From contig NZ_LR134383.1 in NCBI RefSeq assembly GCF_900637635.1, positions 1,012,501 to 1,076,500 of the forward strand: DNA of 64,000 bases, read 5' to 3'. Source of the stretch: Legionella jordanis. Lineage in GTDB: Bacteria > Pseudomonadota > Gammaproteobacteria > Legionellales > Legionellaceae. The notes under the pieces were generated by a model. The model was not told where the DNA came from. It worked only from the letters and a program-made list of their open reading frames with translations, and did not search any database. This document shows positions 9,464 through 17,846 of the stretch, piece by piece. Within the stretch, counting starts at the first letter, position 1; the number at the start of each line of letters is the position of its first letter. The translations under genes and the position numbers were made by a program.

Positions 9464-10999
9464 ATGCAAAATATGGCTCAGGAAATGAATCTTTCCATAA
9501 CCATTCCCCCCGCTAAAGATATTTTTAAACCCGCCTCCTGGTTGAATAAAATTGACTTTATCAATCATTCAGTTCTTTTTAATAATGTTTTAATTACTGT
9601 ATTGGCTGAAACGGGTGGAGGTAAAAGTACCTTTATTGAGTTGTTAATGTCGGGGCTGGACAGTCAAATTAAAGCTCATGTGATTAAAATAAAACCGCCG
9701 TTTTCACAAGAGAATTTTTTGAACGAGCTTGCTGGAATTTTTCATTTACGCACCGAGACTATGGCTACCCCTCGCAGCCTTGTGCAACAAATCAATGAAA
9801 GGAAAGCACATACCCTCATCGTTGTCGATGATGCTCACCATTTGTCAGATGAGTTTTTACAAAATATCTTGATGGAGATAAGTCAACAAGAGCAACCTTA
9901 TTTTCATCTCTGCCTGGTTTCCGATTTTTCTATCGTTGCTGCTTTGAACAAATTGGAGGGCACCGCCTTGGCTAATTTGATTCAGACTTTGGAACCTGGA
10001 GCATTGACGGAAGCCGAAACCAAAAGTTATTTGCTGAGTAATCTGCCAGCCCCAAGACGATTGGACCAAAGTATGTCTGATAAGCGGTTGGAGCAATTTT
10101 ATCAGATTACAGGAGGCAATATTGCCCGCATTAACAAAGAGATGACTGCTTATTTTTGTCAAGAACCTCAGAAATCTCTAGGTAGGGGATCCACCAGGGC
10201 GCCGAAATACGTTGGTGTGGCCGCAAGCTTTGCGGTGGTGATGTTGGCTTCGCTGTACGTTTGGCAAAATCAGGACCTTTTTAAAAAGCAAAATGTGCTA
10301 ACGGAAAAGGAATCAGCCGGTATGAGTGAGCCAGAGTTGTCTTCAACAATTCCTGCAATTCAGATTGAGAGGCATCCTGTATTAAGCAGTGAAATACCCG
10401 GTTTGTCCCTAAAAAATACAACAGAGGCCAAACGGGAGGATAGCTATATTCCTCCTTTCAATTTATCAGCAGTAATTCAAGCCGTTCAGCCGCCTCCTTT
10501 GAAGCGAGTCGTTGATATTATTTTGGATGAAGAGGACAAAGACAATAATTCTCTTGTAGTGATGGATAAAGTTGTGGTGATTCCGAAACCCAGCCGTAGA
10601 GGCAGCATCGATGAAAATCCACAAGGTCGCTTGGAACGGAAAGTTATCTCAAGCAGAGAGTTGCCGAAAACCATTCATCAAGGCCCCTCAATCGCGCAAA
10701 TCTCGGCAGTAGCTTTAAACGCTGCGACGCAGCAAAAAATAACAGGAAAGAGTGGCTATACAGTACAACTCCTTGCCAGCCAAAAGATTGAAGATCTTAA
10801 GCGTTTTATTAACCAGCATCATCTGGACAACACCAGCATTCGAATGGTTAGACGGGGGGATAATAGCTGGTATATTCTGACTTTGGGTGAATATGCCCGT
10901 ATGGATCAAGCCCAGACAGTAGCTAAAAATCTGCCTCATTTTCTAACTCAGTTTAAACCCTGGATTCGTTCAACCGCCGGGCTTACGAATGTAGGTTAG
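9464..10999 (+). CDS. damX: DamX-like cell division protein: AAA ATPase, membrane helix and SPOR domain
   Basis: The 511-residue protein has an N-terminal AAA ATPase domain with Walker A ETGGGKST near residue 50 and a Walker B-like LIVVDDAH near residue 122. One membrane helix lies near residues 247-265. A low-complexity periplasmic linker follows, then a C-terminal SPOR domain (about 430-505, starting GYTVQLLASQ) that binds denuded glycan at the septum. This architecture and the position directly after aroB match DamX of enterobacteria and vibrios. Its 3' end overlaps the convergent pnuT gene by 17 bases. Confidence 0.88.
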   Translation: MQNMAQEMNLSITIPPAKDIFKPASWLNKIDFINHSVLFNNVLITVLAETGGGKSTFIELLMSGLDSQIKAHVIKIKPPFSQENFLNELAGIFHLRTETMATPRSLVQQINERKAHTLIVVDDAHHLSDEFLQNILMEISQQEQPYFHLCLVSDFSIVAALNKLEGTALANLIQTLEPGALTEAETKSYLLSNLPAPRRLDQSMSDKRLEQFYQITGGNIARINKEMTAYFCQEPQKSLGRGSTRAPKYVGVAASFAVVMLASLYVWQNQDLFKKQNVLTEKESAGMSEPELSSTIPAIQIERHPVLSSEIPGLSLKNTTEAKREDSYIPPFNLSAVIQAVQPPPLKRVVDIILDEEDKDNNSLVVMDKVVVIPKPSRRGSIDENPQGRLERKVISSRELPKTIHQGPSIAQISAVALNAATQQKITGKSGYTVQLLASQKIEDLKRFINQHHLDNTSIRMVRRGDNSWYILTLGEYARMDQAQTVAKNLPHFLTQFKPWIRSTAGLTNVG

Positions 11000-11627
11000 T
11001 GCAGTTTTGGCTGTTCTCCTCTCTTCGAGGGGAACGCTCCTTTTTGTAATCCATTGCGGTAAAAGTCTGTTTTTGACTATCAAGCTGCTGTTTTTTCCAA
11101 GAATAATAACCAACAATAGCCATGATGGTGTACAAAAGCATGAGCCCACTATGAAAGAGGATGTCTTTTTTCAGATACATGTAGGCGTAAAGAGAATCAG
11201 TGATGAGCCACAGCAGCCACGTTTGAATAATTTTATAACACATTAGGCCTTGAGCAACCAGGCTTAAAACAGTAGTTAGCGCATCTAAAATGACCACATC
11301 AGATTGGGTGAAACCCATTAAAAACAGGGCAATTAAAAGAAAAATGAGGCTGGTTGCCATGACTAGAAATATATTTTGTTTAAGACTAAGAGAAACAACT
11401 GTTTTGGATTGCTGATTACCCTCACGCACCCAGCGATAAAGGCCATAGCAAGTGCTGAAAAAATAAAATCCTTCAAGGAGGCTGTCCGCGTAAATTCCTT
11501 TCTGCCAATACAAATACATATTGAGAATTATCGCTAAAAGACTGGCTGTCCAGGCTTTACTGCTGATGCGAATAAAATAATATGTCGCCACTAATGATAA
11601 TAGGGCTCCGAAAACATCAAGAAGCAT
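10983..11627 (-). CDS. pnuT: PnuC-family vitamin transporter, probably thiamine-specific (PnuT)
   Basis: A polytopic inner-membrane protein of 214 residues with about seven hydrophobic helices. It shows the family's tryptophan- and tyrosine-rich substrate region (NMYLYWQKGIYADSLLEG and YGLYRWVREG). PnuC homologues import nicotinamide riboside, PnuT imports thiamine, and PnuX imports riboflavin. The thiamine assignment is inferred from the TPP riboswitch whose 3' end lies only a few bases before the start codon. The last helix is followed by a charged, cytoplasmic tail. It converges on damX with a 17-base overlap. Confidence 0.85.
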   Translation of the reverse strand: MLLDVFGALLSLVATYYFIRISSKAWTASLLAIILNMYLYWQKGIYADSLLEGFYFFSTCYGLYRWVREGNQQSKTVVSLSLKQNIFLVMATSLIFLLIALFLMGFTQSDVVILDALTTVLSLVAQGLMCYKIIQTWLLWLITDSLYAYMYLKKDILFHSGLMLLYTIMAIVGYYSWKKQQLDSQKQTFTAMDYKKERSPRREENSQNCTNLHS

Positions 11628-11629
11628 AG

Positions 11630-11720
11630 TTTCATCCCTTCGACGGCATTACCCGACAGGTTCAATGGGTATTTCTCAGCCTTACTCTGATTAAATGTTT
11701 CAGAGATAAAGCACCCCTTA
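11630..11720 (-). promoter_or_regulatory. TPP (THI-box) riboswitch controlling pnuT
   Basis: Read on the minus strand, the conserved elements occur in order. GGGGTGC comes first, then a 6-bp P3 stem (CTCTGA/TCAGAG), GGCTGAGAAATACCC, GAACCTG, GGGTAATGCCG and CGAAGGGA. These are the diagnostic pyrimidine-sensor and pyrophosphate-sensor motifs of the thiamine pyrophosphate aptamer. The closing strand (AAGGGATG) lies about 9 bases before the pnuT ATG and doubles as the only plausible ribosome site. Control is therefore probably translational: TPP binding would hide the site. Confidence 0.95.
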
Positions 11721-11933
11721 ATTTCTTGCTTTGAACAAAGGTCAAGATTTGAAAGTATAAAAGTCACTTTCACAAGCAGAAAGTAAAAATTTTAACCTCT
11801 TAATCTTATGCCTTTGTAAAATCTTGTTTTAAATCATTCGTTCAATTCAAGAAAGCTGAATTTTATAGTAAACTGCTAACAAAGAGAAATTTAATTTCGA
11901 AATTCTTGAATAAGCGTAGCCAAGGAGAAAAAA

Positions 11934-12362
11934 ATGTACAAAAGGGTGTTATTCGCGACTGACTTCGACGAGGTGGGTATAAAGGCAGCCCATAAAGCGA
12001 AAAAAATTGCTGATGAGAATAATGCTGATTTGCTGTTAGTTCACGTTGTTGAACCAATTCCTGCCTATGCTTACCCTGGATTCGCAGGATTTGCTGAGGT
12101 GGAAGTTTCTATACGTGAACAGGCTGAGAAAGAGCTGGCTAATTTAGCAAGAAAACTCGGAGTAGATAATGCGCATTGCATGATTGAGTTTGGATCCACC
12201 AAAAATGAAATTTTGCGCGTAGCCAAAGAAAAGAAAATTGATTTAATTGTCACCGGAAGTCATGGGAAGCATGGTTTGGCTTTGCTGTTAGGCTCCACAG
12301 CTAATGCAATTCTGCATGGCGCGGAATGTGATGTGCTTATTGTTCGGCCTAAGGTTGACTGA
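11934..12362 (+). CDS. Universal stress protein, UspA family, ATP-binding type
   Basis: A 142-residue single-domain cytoplasmic protein starting at an ATG behind AAGGAG. It has the Usp fold start (VLFATDFDEVGIKAAHKA) and an aspartate after the first strand. The ATP-binding signature G-x2-G-x9-G-S/T near the C-terminus is GSHGKHGLALLLGSTAN. It is likely an ATP-binding stress and persistence protein. It stands alone with its own terminator. Confidence 0.93.
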   Translation: MYKRVLFATDFDEVGIKAAHKAKKIADENNADLLLVHVVEPIPAYAYPGFAGFAEVEVSIREQAEKELANLARKLGVDNAHCMIEFGSTKNEILRVAKEKKIDLIVTGSHGKHGLALLLGSTANAILHGAECDVLIVRPKVD

Positions 12363-12370
12363 ATTTAAGC

Positions 12371-12391
12371 TCCCCGGAAGCAATCCGGGGA
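12371..12391 (+). terminator. Terminator after the universal stress gene
   Basis: TCCCCGGA and TCCGGGGA form an 8-bp perfect stem around AGCAA, followed by a T/A-rich stretch. It lies between convergent genes and may serve both strands. Confidence 0.7.
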
Positions 12392-12415
12392 TTATTTAAC
12401 CCAAATTCAAAAAAT

Positions 12416-13027
12416 TTAAGCGATTTCTAATCCTTCTTGTTTTAGAGATTTTGCAATGCAATCCTTTTCTTGTAAATTTTTAAAATAATTGGGTAAATGA
12501 TCAAATTCCTGAATATTAATTTTAAAATTTGCACACCAAAAGAGTATTACAAACAGGTAAGCATCAGGTAGTGTAAAGTCATTGCCCATAAGGAATCGGT
12601 GTTTTAACTGTTTATCCACAAATCCTAATTTGGTTTTTATAATTGGTATAAAAACTTTGTCTTTCATTTCTTGGGGGATTTTGGGATTAAAGATAGCCCC
12701 AAAGCTTTTATGGAGCTCTGTGGTTATAAAATTCAACCACTCTAAAACTCGGTAGCGATTAAAATCCCCTGTTCCGGGAAGTAAATGTCGGGCTTGTGAG
12801 CTGTCAGCTAAAAATTGCAAAATCACGCAGTTTTCCGTAAGTCTTTGACCATTATCCAATTCAAGAACTGGAACTGAGCCCTTTGGGTTAATTTTCAGAT
12901 AATCCTGTCCCTCATCGGTTTGCTTGGATTTTAAATTAACAGCCTCAAACTCACAGTTTTTACCAAGCTCATTGATAATAATTCGCACTGCTAAGGAGCA
13001 AGCGCCTCTGCTAAAATAGAGTTTCAT
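12416..13027 (-). CDS. Glutathione S-transferase, beta-class-like
   Basis: The 203-residue product starts MKLYFSRGACSLAVRI. Cys10 is at the position of the catalytic cysteine of bacterial beta-class enzymes. The thioredoxin-fold N-terminal domain has the cis-proline context (KGSVPVLEL) and the glutathione-contacting LTENCVILQFLAD segment. An all-helical C-terminal domain follows. It probably conjugates or reduces electrophiles with glutathione in the cytoplasm; the substrate is unknown. It converges on the universal stress gene. Confidence 0.9.
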   Translation of the reverse strand: MKLYFSRGACSLAVRIIINELGKNCEFEAVNLKSKQTDEGQDYLKINPKGSVPVLELDNGQRLTENCVILQFLADSSQARHLLPGTGDFNRYRVLEWLNFITTELHKSFGAIFNPKIPQEMKDKVFIPIIKTKLGFVDKQLKHRFLMGNDFTLPDAYLFVILFWCANFKINIQEFDHLPNYFKNLQEKDCIAKSLKQEGLEIA

Positions 13028-13325
13028 TATTTTTCTTCTCCATGTTATTGAACTGTTTATTGGATGAGCCGATTTTTAGGGCAATACCTGCTCTATCATA
13101 GCAGACCTCTCTAAGTACGCGTAAATAATCTTAAGCTGCGAGCCTCAATTATTAGCCACATTAATTTCCCATCCTCGCTGCAAAAAAGTGCTAATTGCAA
13201 ATAAAAAAGGCACAATAGGCTCATACTGCTTTGACAATCGTCAACCCAATTCTTAAGCTTAAAATAGCAAGGAATCATTTTTCTTGGCTAATTCTTTGGT
13301 TTTTTGATGTGAAAAGGAGGTTACT

Positions 13326-13511
13326 ATGGCCGGTACATCAGAAGGAGGAAAAAAAGCTGCTGAAACTCGTGGACGTGAAAGTTTGAGTGAAGCCGGAAGA
13401 AAGGGGGGGAAAGCTGCTGATCATAAACAAGCTGCCCAAACTCGTGGTCATGAGAGTCTTAGCAGAGCAGGAGAAAAGGGCGGTAGACGCTCCAATAGAG
13501 ACAATGACTAA
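13326..13511 (+). CDS. KGG-repeat general stress protein
   Basis: A 61-residue, highly basic and glycine-rich protein starting behind a perfect AAGGAGG. It carries three copies of the [KR]GG stress motif unit: SEGGKKAAETRGRESLSEAG, RKGGKAADHKQ and EKGGRRSN. This is the family found in bacterial stress proteins such as GsiB-like and ConE-type repeats. It probably acts as a hydrophilin-like protectant in stationary phase. It has its own strong terminator. The 298-base stretch upstream (13028-13325) holds no gene. Confidence 0.85.
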   Translation: MAGTSEGGKKAAETRGRESLSEAGRKGGKAADHKQAAQTRGHESLSRAGEKGGRRSNRDND

Positions 13512-13521
13512 GAGAAATTAC

Positions 13522-13554
13522 ATAAGGCTTATTCTGTTTCAGGATAAGCCTTAT
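13522..13554 (+). terminator. Terminator after the KGG protein gene
   Basis: ATAAGGCTTAT and ATAAGCCTTAT form a perfect 11-bp stem with an 11-base loop, beginning 10 bases after the stop codon. Confidence 0.75.
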
Positions 13555-13585
13555 TATTCAGTCAATGTTTTACGCTCTAAACACG

Positions 13586-14044
13586 TTAATGGGAAGAAGA
13601 TTTGCTATACAGACCTATCAAACTGACCTCTTCCAAAATATGGTTTTTCATTGCATTCTCAAGTTCTTGTTTGGTCGCATTTTTATCCAGGGTCAATTCC
13701 GTATCCAGAGCATACAACTTAAAGAAATAGTGATGAGTGCCACTGGGGGGGCAGGGTCCACCATAAGCGGTTTTACCCCAACTGTTCTTACCGCAAACCC
13801 CTTGGCCGGTTGCATTAATTCCTGCCCTTAATTCCCTGCAATCAGCAGGCAGATTAAATACAAGCCAATGAACCCACAAGCCACTGACTGCGTCAGGATC
13901 TTCCATTATCAGAGCAAATGATTTGGTGTTCGGTGGTGGATCATGCCATATCAACGGTGGGGGATAATCCGCACCACTGCAGGTATATTCTTTCGGTATA
14001 AAAGTCTTATGGGCAAAAACCGGACTTTCAAGCATTAGGCTCAT
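13586..14044 (-). CDS. PEBP-family protein (YbhB/YbcL, Raf kinase inhibitor-like)
   Basis: The start at 14044 has AAGGAG 8 bases upstream; an in-frame start six codons earlier overlaps that site. The 152-residue product carries the phosphatidylethanolamine-binding fold signature. Motifs are the DPDAVSGLWVHWLVFNLP ligand-loop block, then GKTAYGGPCPPSGTHHYFFKLYALD, abbreviated here by its key residues G-P-C-P-P-x-G-x-H. Bacterial members are small soluble proteins of unclear ligand. There is no signal peptide. Confidence 0.92.
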   Translation of the reverse strand: MSLMLESPVFAHKTFIPKEYTCSGADYPPPLIWHDPPPNTKSFALIMEDPDAVSGLWVHWLVFNLPADCRELRAGINATGQGVCGKNSWGKTAYGGPCPPSGTHHYFFKLYALDTELTLDKNATKQELENAMKNHILEEVSLIGLYSKSSSH

Positions 14045-14142
14045 TGCATTCTCCTTATGCAACTCTTCTTTAATAATAAGTATAAATCGAATTGCCAGAG
14101 AATTTTAAAACCAACTGCAACTGAGATTAACATCAAATTACT

Positions 14143-14175
14143 ATCCTTCATTCCGCAAGCTGCGGAATGAAGGAT
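14143..14175. terminator. Perfect 15-bp hairpin downstream of the cellulase
   Basis: ATCCTTCATTCCGCA and TGCGGAATGAAGGAT pair perfectly around AGC, 26 bases beyond the cellulase stop on the minus strand. The T-run is weak. The stem is unusually long and symmetric, so it could stop transcription from both sides. Confidence 0.7.
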
Positions 14176-14200
14176 TTAGCTTATGCAGAACAATTAAAAT

Positions 14201-16615
14201 TTACTTCGCATCACAGCCTAAGACATTGATGGAAATGTCTTTTAAAATCTGGCCTGAAATCTGGAAGCCAATGGATTGCTGTTGGTTGGGAGGTAAACCA
14301 TTGTAAAGATCCCAAACCTGTGCAGCTATACTAAATACACCAGCCTCCTGGGTGATTTTGGTATTATTGCCAATCCAGCTGTTTACAATTTGAGGATTAA
14401 TCACTTCTGAGTTATTAAAGCTTATTTTGAAGTTAAAATCTTTAATTGGCACAGCACTGGTGTTTTGAATGTTGCCTTGGAACACGGCCCCGGTATCCCA
14501 GCGATTTTGCATGGTTAACTTAACTGAACAGCTGCCTTTAGGGATACTGCTGGCTTGGTAATAGGCATTCAAATTGAGCTGGCTTGAAGAGGAACCTACG
14601 CTCATCGTTTTATCACTAGTGTCGGCAACCAGATAATAACTCTTGCCATTTACATCCAGTTGAGACGGTAAACCGATGCTGTAATTTTCATTAGCAAACT
14701 CACCAGTGTTACTGTTTAGATTCTGGTTATAAATGGTAGTAGTACAGTGTCCCTGGGTTACCACACAATTGCTTTCCTTCCCGTTGAGACCTGAGGTGAA
14801 TTGAATCGCTGAACTGATGCCGCTATTGGGTACGGGCTTACCCTGTTCATCCAATAAATTCAAGCTGTAATCCACGGCAGCTGCCGGTTGAACTCCTGCT
14901 TGTTCCCCTTCTAAAAGGATGTTCAAGCCGGTGGCTTGTCCAGATTGAACGCTGAATGCCAAGGGTGTATTGCTGGCTTTTATTAAATAGCTTACATGCG
15001 TATCATTATTTAATTGATAACTATTATCCACAGTTAAATGATAAGACCCGGTTTCTAGATTAATAGAACAACCTTGATAGCTACAAGAATAACTTTGACC
15101 ATTTTCTTGTATTTTTAAATTAGCTGTTCCTTGAAGATTAAATCCGGGATCACTGAAGCTGACATTGAGTTTGCCAACATTAACATTCTGATTGTACAAA
15201 TCATGTAAAACTTTTTCTGCTTCGAGATTTAATGCACCAGAATTTGGATCAATCAAACTAATGGTGTCACCAAGATAACCTACTGCCCAGAAGAAGAGAT
15301 TGTTTTGCATTTGATGTTTTTGCAGATAGGGAACTACCGCATTTTCAAAGAAAGCCAAGCCTTCAGAGCTTTTCCAAGAACTTTCGCCGAGAACCACTGG
15401 ATATCCGGCTTTGGCCAAAAATCCCCAGGTCCAATCAAAGCGTAATTCACTCGGTTTTCCAGGAGCAGATTCCCAAGTTCCTACTTCACGAGGATACACA
15501 TGAGGTGAAAACACGATGTGAGCATTGGCACCGTTGGTATCACCCATCAGCCAGGTAACGGCTGCATCTGTTAAACCTGCATCTTTCAGTTTTTGATTGA
15601 AATTAGCTTTGTCAAAGAGGGCTTCCCCTGATTTGGCACTATTTTTTGTTAGCAAAGGTTTGAAATCTTCTCCCCAATTCCCTTTAAACTCAACACGCTG
15701 CGTGTCGCCAACGCAGTTTGCGGGATCAGTGGATACAGAATAAGCTTCATCATTACGAACAATGTCAGAGCTCTTCGGACAAATAATGGGTTGATCAGGA
15801 TCTCCAGAACCTTGACCAGAGCCCTCTACAAACAATAATAAATCCGGGTTGTAGGTGGATAATATTTTGGCGGCTGAGGCAATCACTTTTATCCACGCCG
15901 GCTGACTTCCATTATCTCTGAACCAGTATAATTGATGGGGTTCATTAAATACGTCAATACCAATTACATTGGTCAAATTGCGATTCTTTATCTCTTGTGC
16001 CAAGAGCTTCACATCGGCTTCATATTGGTTTAAATCATAAACTGTACCATCTCTATAACCATCGCCGTAACCGTATTTGTGATGGAAATCGATGAGTACT
16101 TTCACATTATTGGCTTTCAGTTCTTGAAGAGTGATCCAGAATGCTTCTTTGGGGTTAACGGTGGACGCGCAGGCTGAGCCGTTGGTTTCCCAAGTTTTGC
16201 AAAATACGCCATTTCCTTTACGGGGATCAGCTTTATTGGCTAGGGAGCGGTTCATATCTACTTGATTTCCCTCATCATAAAGCACACCTGGCTGGATGGG
16301 TAGCCGGAGGGTTTTAAACGATACTGAATTGCTTCTGTCGACACCACTGTCTGAATAATCCCATGGATGGACTAAAGCATCCAGCATGCCGTAGCTTCTG
16401 CTGTAAGACGTTGGAAGCCCTTCTGCGGAATAAAATGGATTTGAAGATAAACCCTGTACTATTCTGGAATCCTGAAATCCAGACCATGAAATGCCATCAA
16501 TTTTAACCAGGGAATTATTGCTGTCGTAAATACTGCTGTCTTTGCTGTAATAAGCATGACTGCTTGTACAGAACAGTAATACTGATAAGCTACTAATGAG
16601 ATTTTTTTTTATCAT
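14201..16615 (-). CDS. Secreted endoglucanase: GH5 catalytic domain plus C-terminal CBM2
   Basis: The start at 16615 follows GGGAGG. A Sec signal peptide ends near residue 22 (...CTSSHA|YYS). The GH5 barrel (about 25-450) holds the acid/base glutamate in DVFNEPHQLYW and the nucleophile in VVLGESSWK. A beta-rich linker region (about 480-690) precedes a family 2 cellulose-binding module (about 695-800). That module begins SCSVKLTMQNRWDTGAVF and has exposed-type tryptophans. The 804-residue enzyme hydrolyses beta-1,4-glucan and would leave by type II secretion, as known Legionella endoglucanases do; that route is inference. It is followed by a perfect hairpin. Confidence 0.92.
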   Translation of the reverse strand: MIKKNLISSLSVLLFCTSSHAYYSKDSSIYDSNNSLVKIDGISWSGFQDSRIVQGLSSNPFYSAEGLPTSYSRSYGMLDALVHPWDYSDSGVDRSNSVSFKTLRLPIQPGVLYDEGNQVDMNRSLANKADPRKGNGVFCKTWETNGSACASTVNPKEAFWITLQELKANNVKVLIDFHHKYGYGDGYRDGTVYDLNQYEADVKLLAQEIKNRNLTNVIGIDVFNEPHQLYWFRDNGSQPAWIKVIASAAKILSTYNPDLLLFVEGSGQGSGDPDQPIICPKSSDIVRNDEAYSVSTDPANCVGDTQRVEFKGNWGEDFKPLLTKNSAKSGEALFDKANFNQKLKDAGLTDAAVTWLMGDTNGANAHIVFSPHVYPREVGTWESAPGKPSELRFDWTWGFLAKAGYPVVLGESSWKSSEGLAFFENAVVPYLQKHQMQNNLFFWAVGYLGDTISLIDPNSGALNLEAEKVLHDLYNQNVNVGKLNVSFSDPGFNLQGTANLKIQENGQSYSCSYQGCSINLETGSYHLTVDNSYQLNNDTHVSYLIKASNTPLAFSVQSGQATGLNILLEGEQAGVQPAAAVDYSLNLLDEQGKPVPNSGISSAIQFTSGLNGKESNCVVTQGHCTTTIYNQNLNSNTGEFANENYSIGLPSQLDVNGKSYYLVADTSDKTMSVGSSSSQLNLNAYYQASSIPKGSCSVKLTMQNRWDTGAVFQGNIQNTSAVPIKDFNFKISFNNSEVINPQIVNSWIGNNTKITQEAGVFSIAAQVWDLYNGLPPNQQQSIGFQISGQILKDISINVLGCDAK

Positions 16616-16887
16616 TGTTTCCTCCCTTATTGGTTTGGTTTGCAAAAAAGTCCATAATTTTCAATGCCAATCTATAACAGTAACGCGAAAAAGAAATTTA
16701 AAAAAGTTTTTTTTTGCCTGAGAATTGATAGATGTGCATTTGAATTTCATCTGGAGCGGGATGGTTGCAATTTAAATAATTAGCAAACAGTAAAGGCTGC
16801 ACAAGGCTCTTTTCGCATATTTTCGCGATTCATTTCGCATTCAAGCCTAAACTGAGTATAATCTTTCTTTTTATTTACTAAACAAGC

Positions 16888-17820
16888 ATGAAGCTGTTGC
16901 GCAGAGCCCATATTGATTTTTTGAGAGGAAGCGTTGCAACCATTGGTAATTTTGATGGAGTTCACCTCGGCCATCAAGCCTTATTGGCTAAACTGAGAGC
17001 TCAGGCTGACTCAATGCAACTTCCTTCAGTGGTGATACTTTTTGAACCGCAACCGAGCGAGTATTTTCGTGGCAGTGATGCCCCTGCAAGGCTTGGAAGT
17101 CTTCGAGAAAAGTTGCAAGTTTTAAAAAGCTGTCATATTGATTATGTCTATTGCTTAAAATTCAATAAAGATTTGGCTTTAATGGCAGCAGAAGATTTTG
17201 CCAGGCATTATTTTTTTGAACAATTGCGGCTAAGATATTTACTGGTTGGTGAAGACTTTCGTTTTGGCAGGCAAAGAGAGGGTGATGCTTCTTTACTGCA
17301 GCAAATACTGACACCCTCGGATTGCCAGGTTGAAGTATTTTCAAATATTGACCTTGAAGGAGAGCGGATTAGTTCAACTAAAATTCGCGAATCCTTGGCT
17401 CAAGGTAACCTGGCTCGCGCTTCAATTTTGTTAGGAAGGCCTTATAGCTTGTGCGGACGCGTAATTAAGGGAGATGGACGAGGCCGGCAATGGGGAATAC
17501 CCACAGCCAATTTTAGTTTGCATCGGTTGTCCCTTCCTCTTAAAGGAGTGTTTTGCGTAGAAATAAAAAAATCCGGGCAATTGCTTAAGGGAGTAGCCAA
17601 TATTGGCACTCGCCCTACGGTTGATGGCAGTAAAAATGTATTAGAAGTTCACTTGTTTGATTTTGATGATAATTTATATGGTGAGATGCTTGAGGTTGTT
17701 TTCCTCAGTAAACTGCGAGATGAGCTGAAATTTACTTCAGTTGATGCTTTAATAGAGCAAATCCATAAGGACGTTAAGGCGGCTAAGGCATATTTCCATA
17801 ATCAGTCTGGCCTATTTTAA
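16888..17820 (+). CDS. ribF: Bifunctional riboflavin kinase / FAD synthetase
   Basis: Makes FMN and FAD from riboflavin. The N-terminal adenylyltransferase domain shows GNFDGVHLGHQ (nucleotide-binding HxGH) and the RISSTKIRESL-like segment near residue 160 (ERISSTKIRES). The C-terminal riboflavin kinase domain carries GDGRGRQWGIPTANF and the catalytic glutamate region LEVHLFDFD. Length (310) is normal. It heads ribF-ileS-lspA, spaced 26 bases from ileS. No FMN riboswitch is visible in the 272 bases upstream. Confidence 0.95.
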   Translation: MKLLRRAHIDFLRGSVATIGNFDGVHLGHQALLAKLRAQADSMQLPSVVILFEPQPSEYFRGSDAPARLGSLREKLQVLKSCHIDYVYCLKFNKDLALMAAEDFARHYFFEQLRLRYLLVGEDFRFGRQREGDASLLQQILTPSDCQVEVFSNIDLEGERISSTKIRESLAQGNLARASILLGRPYSLCGRVIKGDGRGRQWGIPTANFSLHRLSLPLKGVFCVEIKKSGQLLKGVANIGTRPTVDGSKNVLEVHLFDFDDNLYGEMLEVVFLSKLRDELKFTSVDALIEQIHKDVKAAKAYFHNQSGLF

Positions 17821-17846
17821 TTTAATGCTTTTAGTAGAGTAAAACG

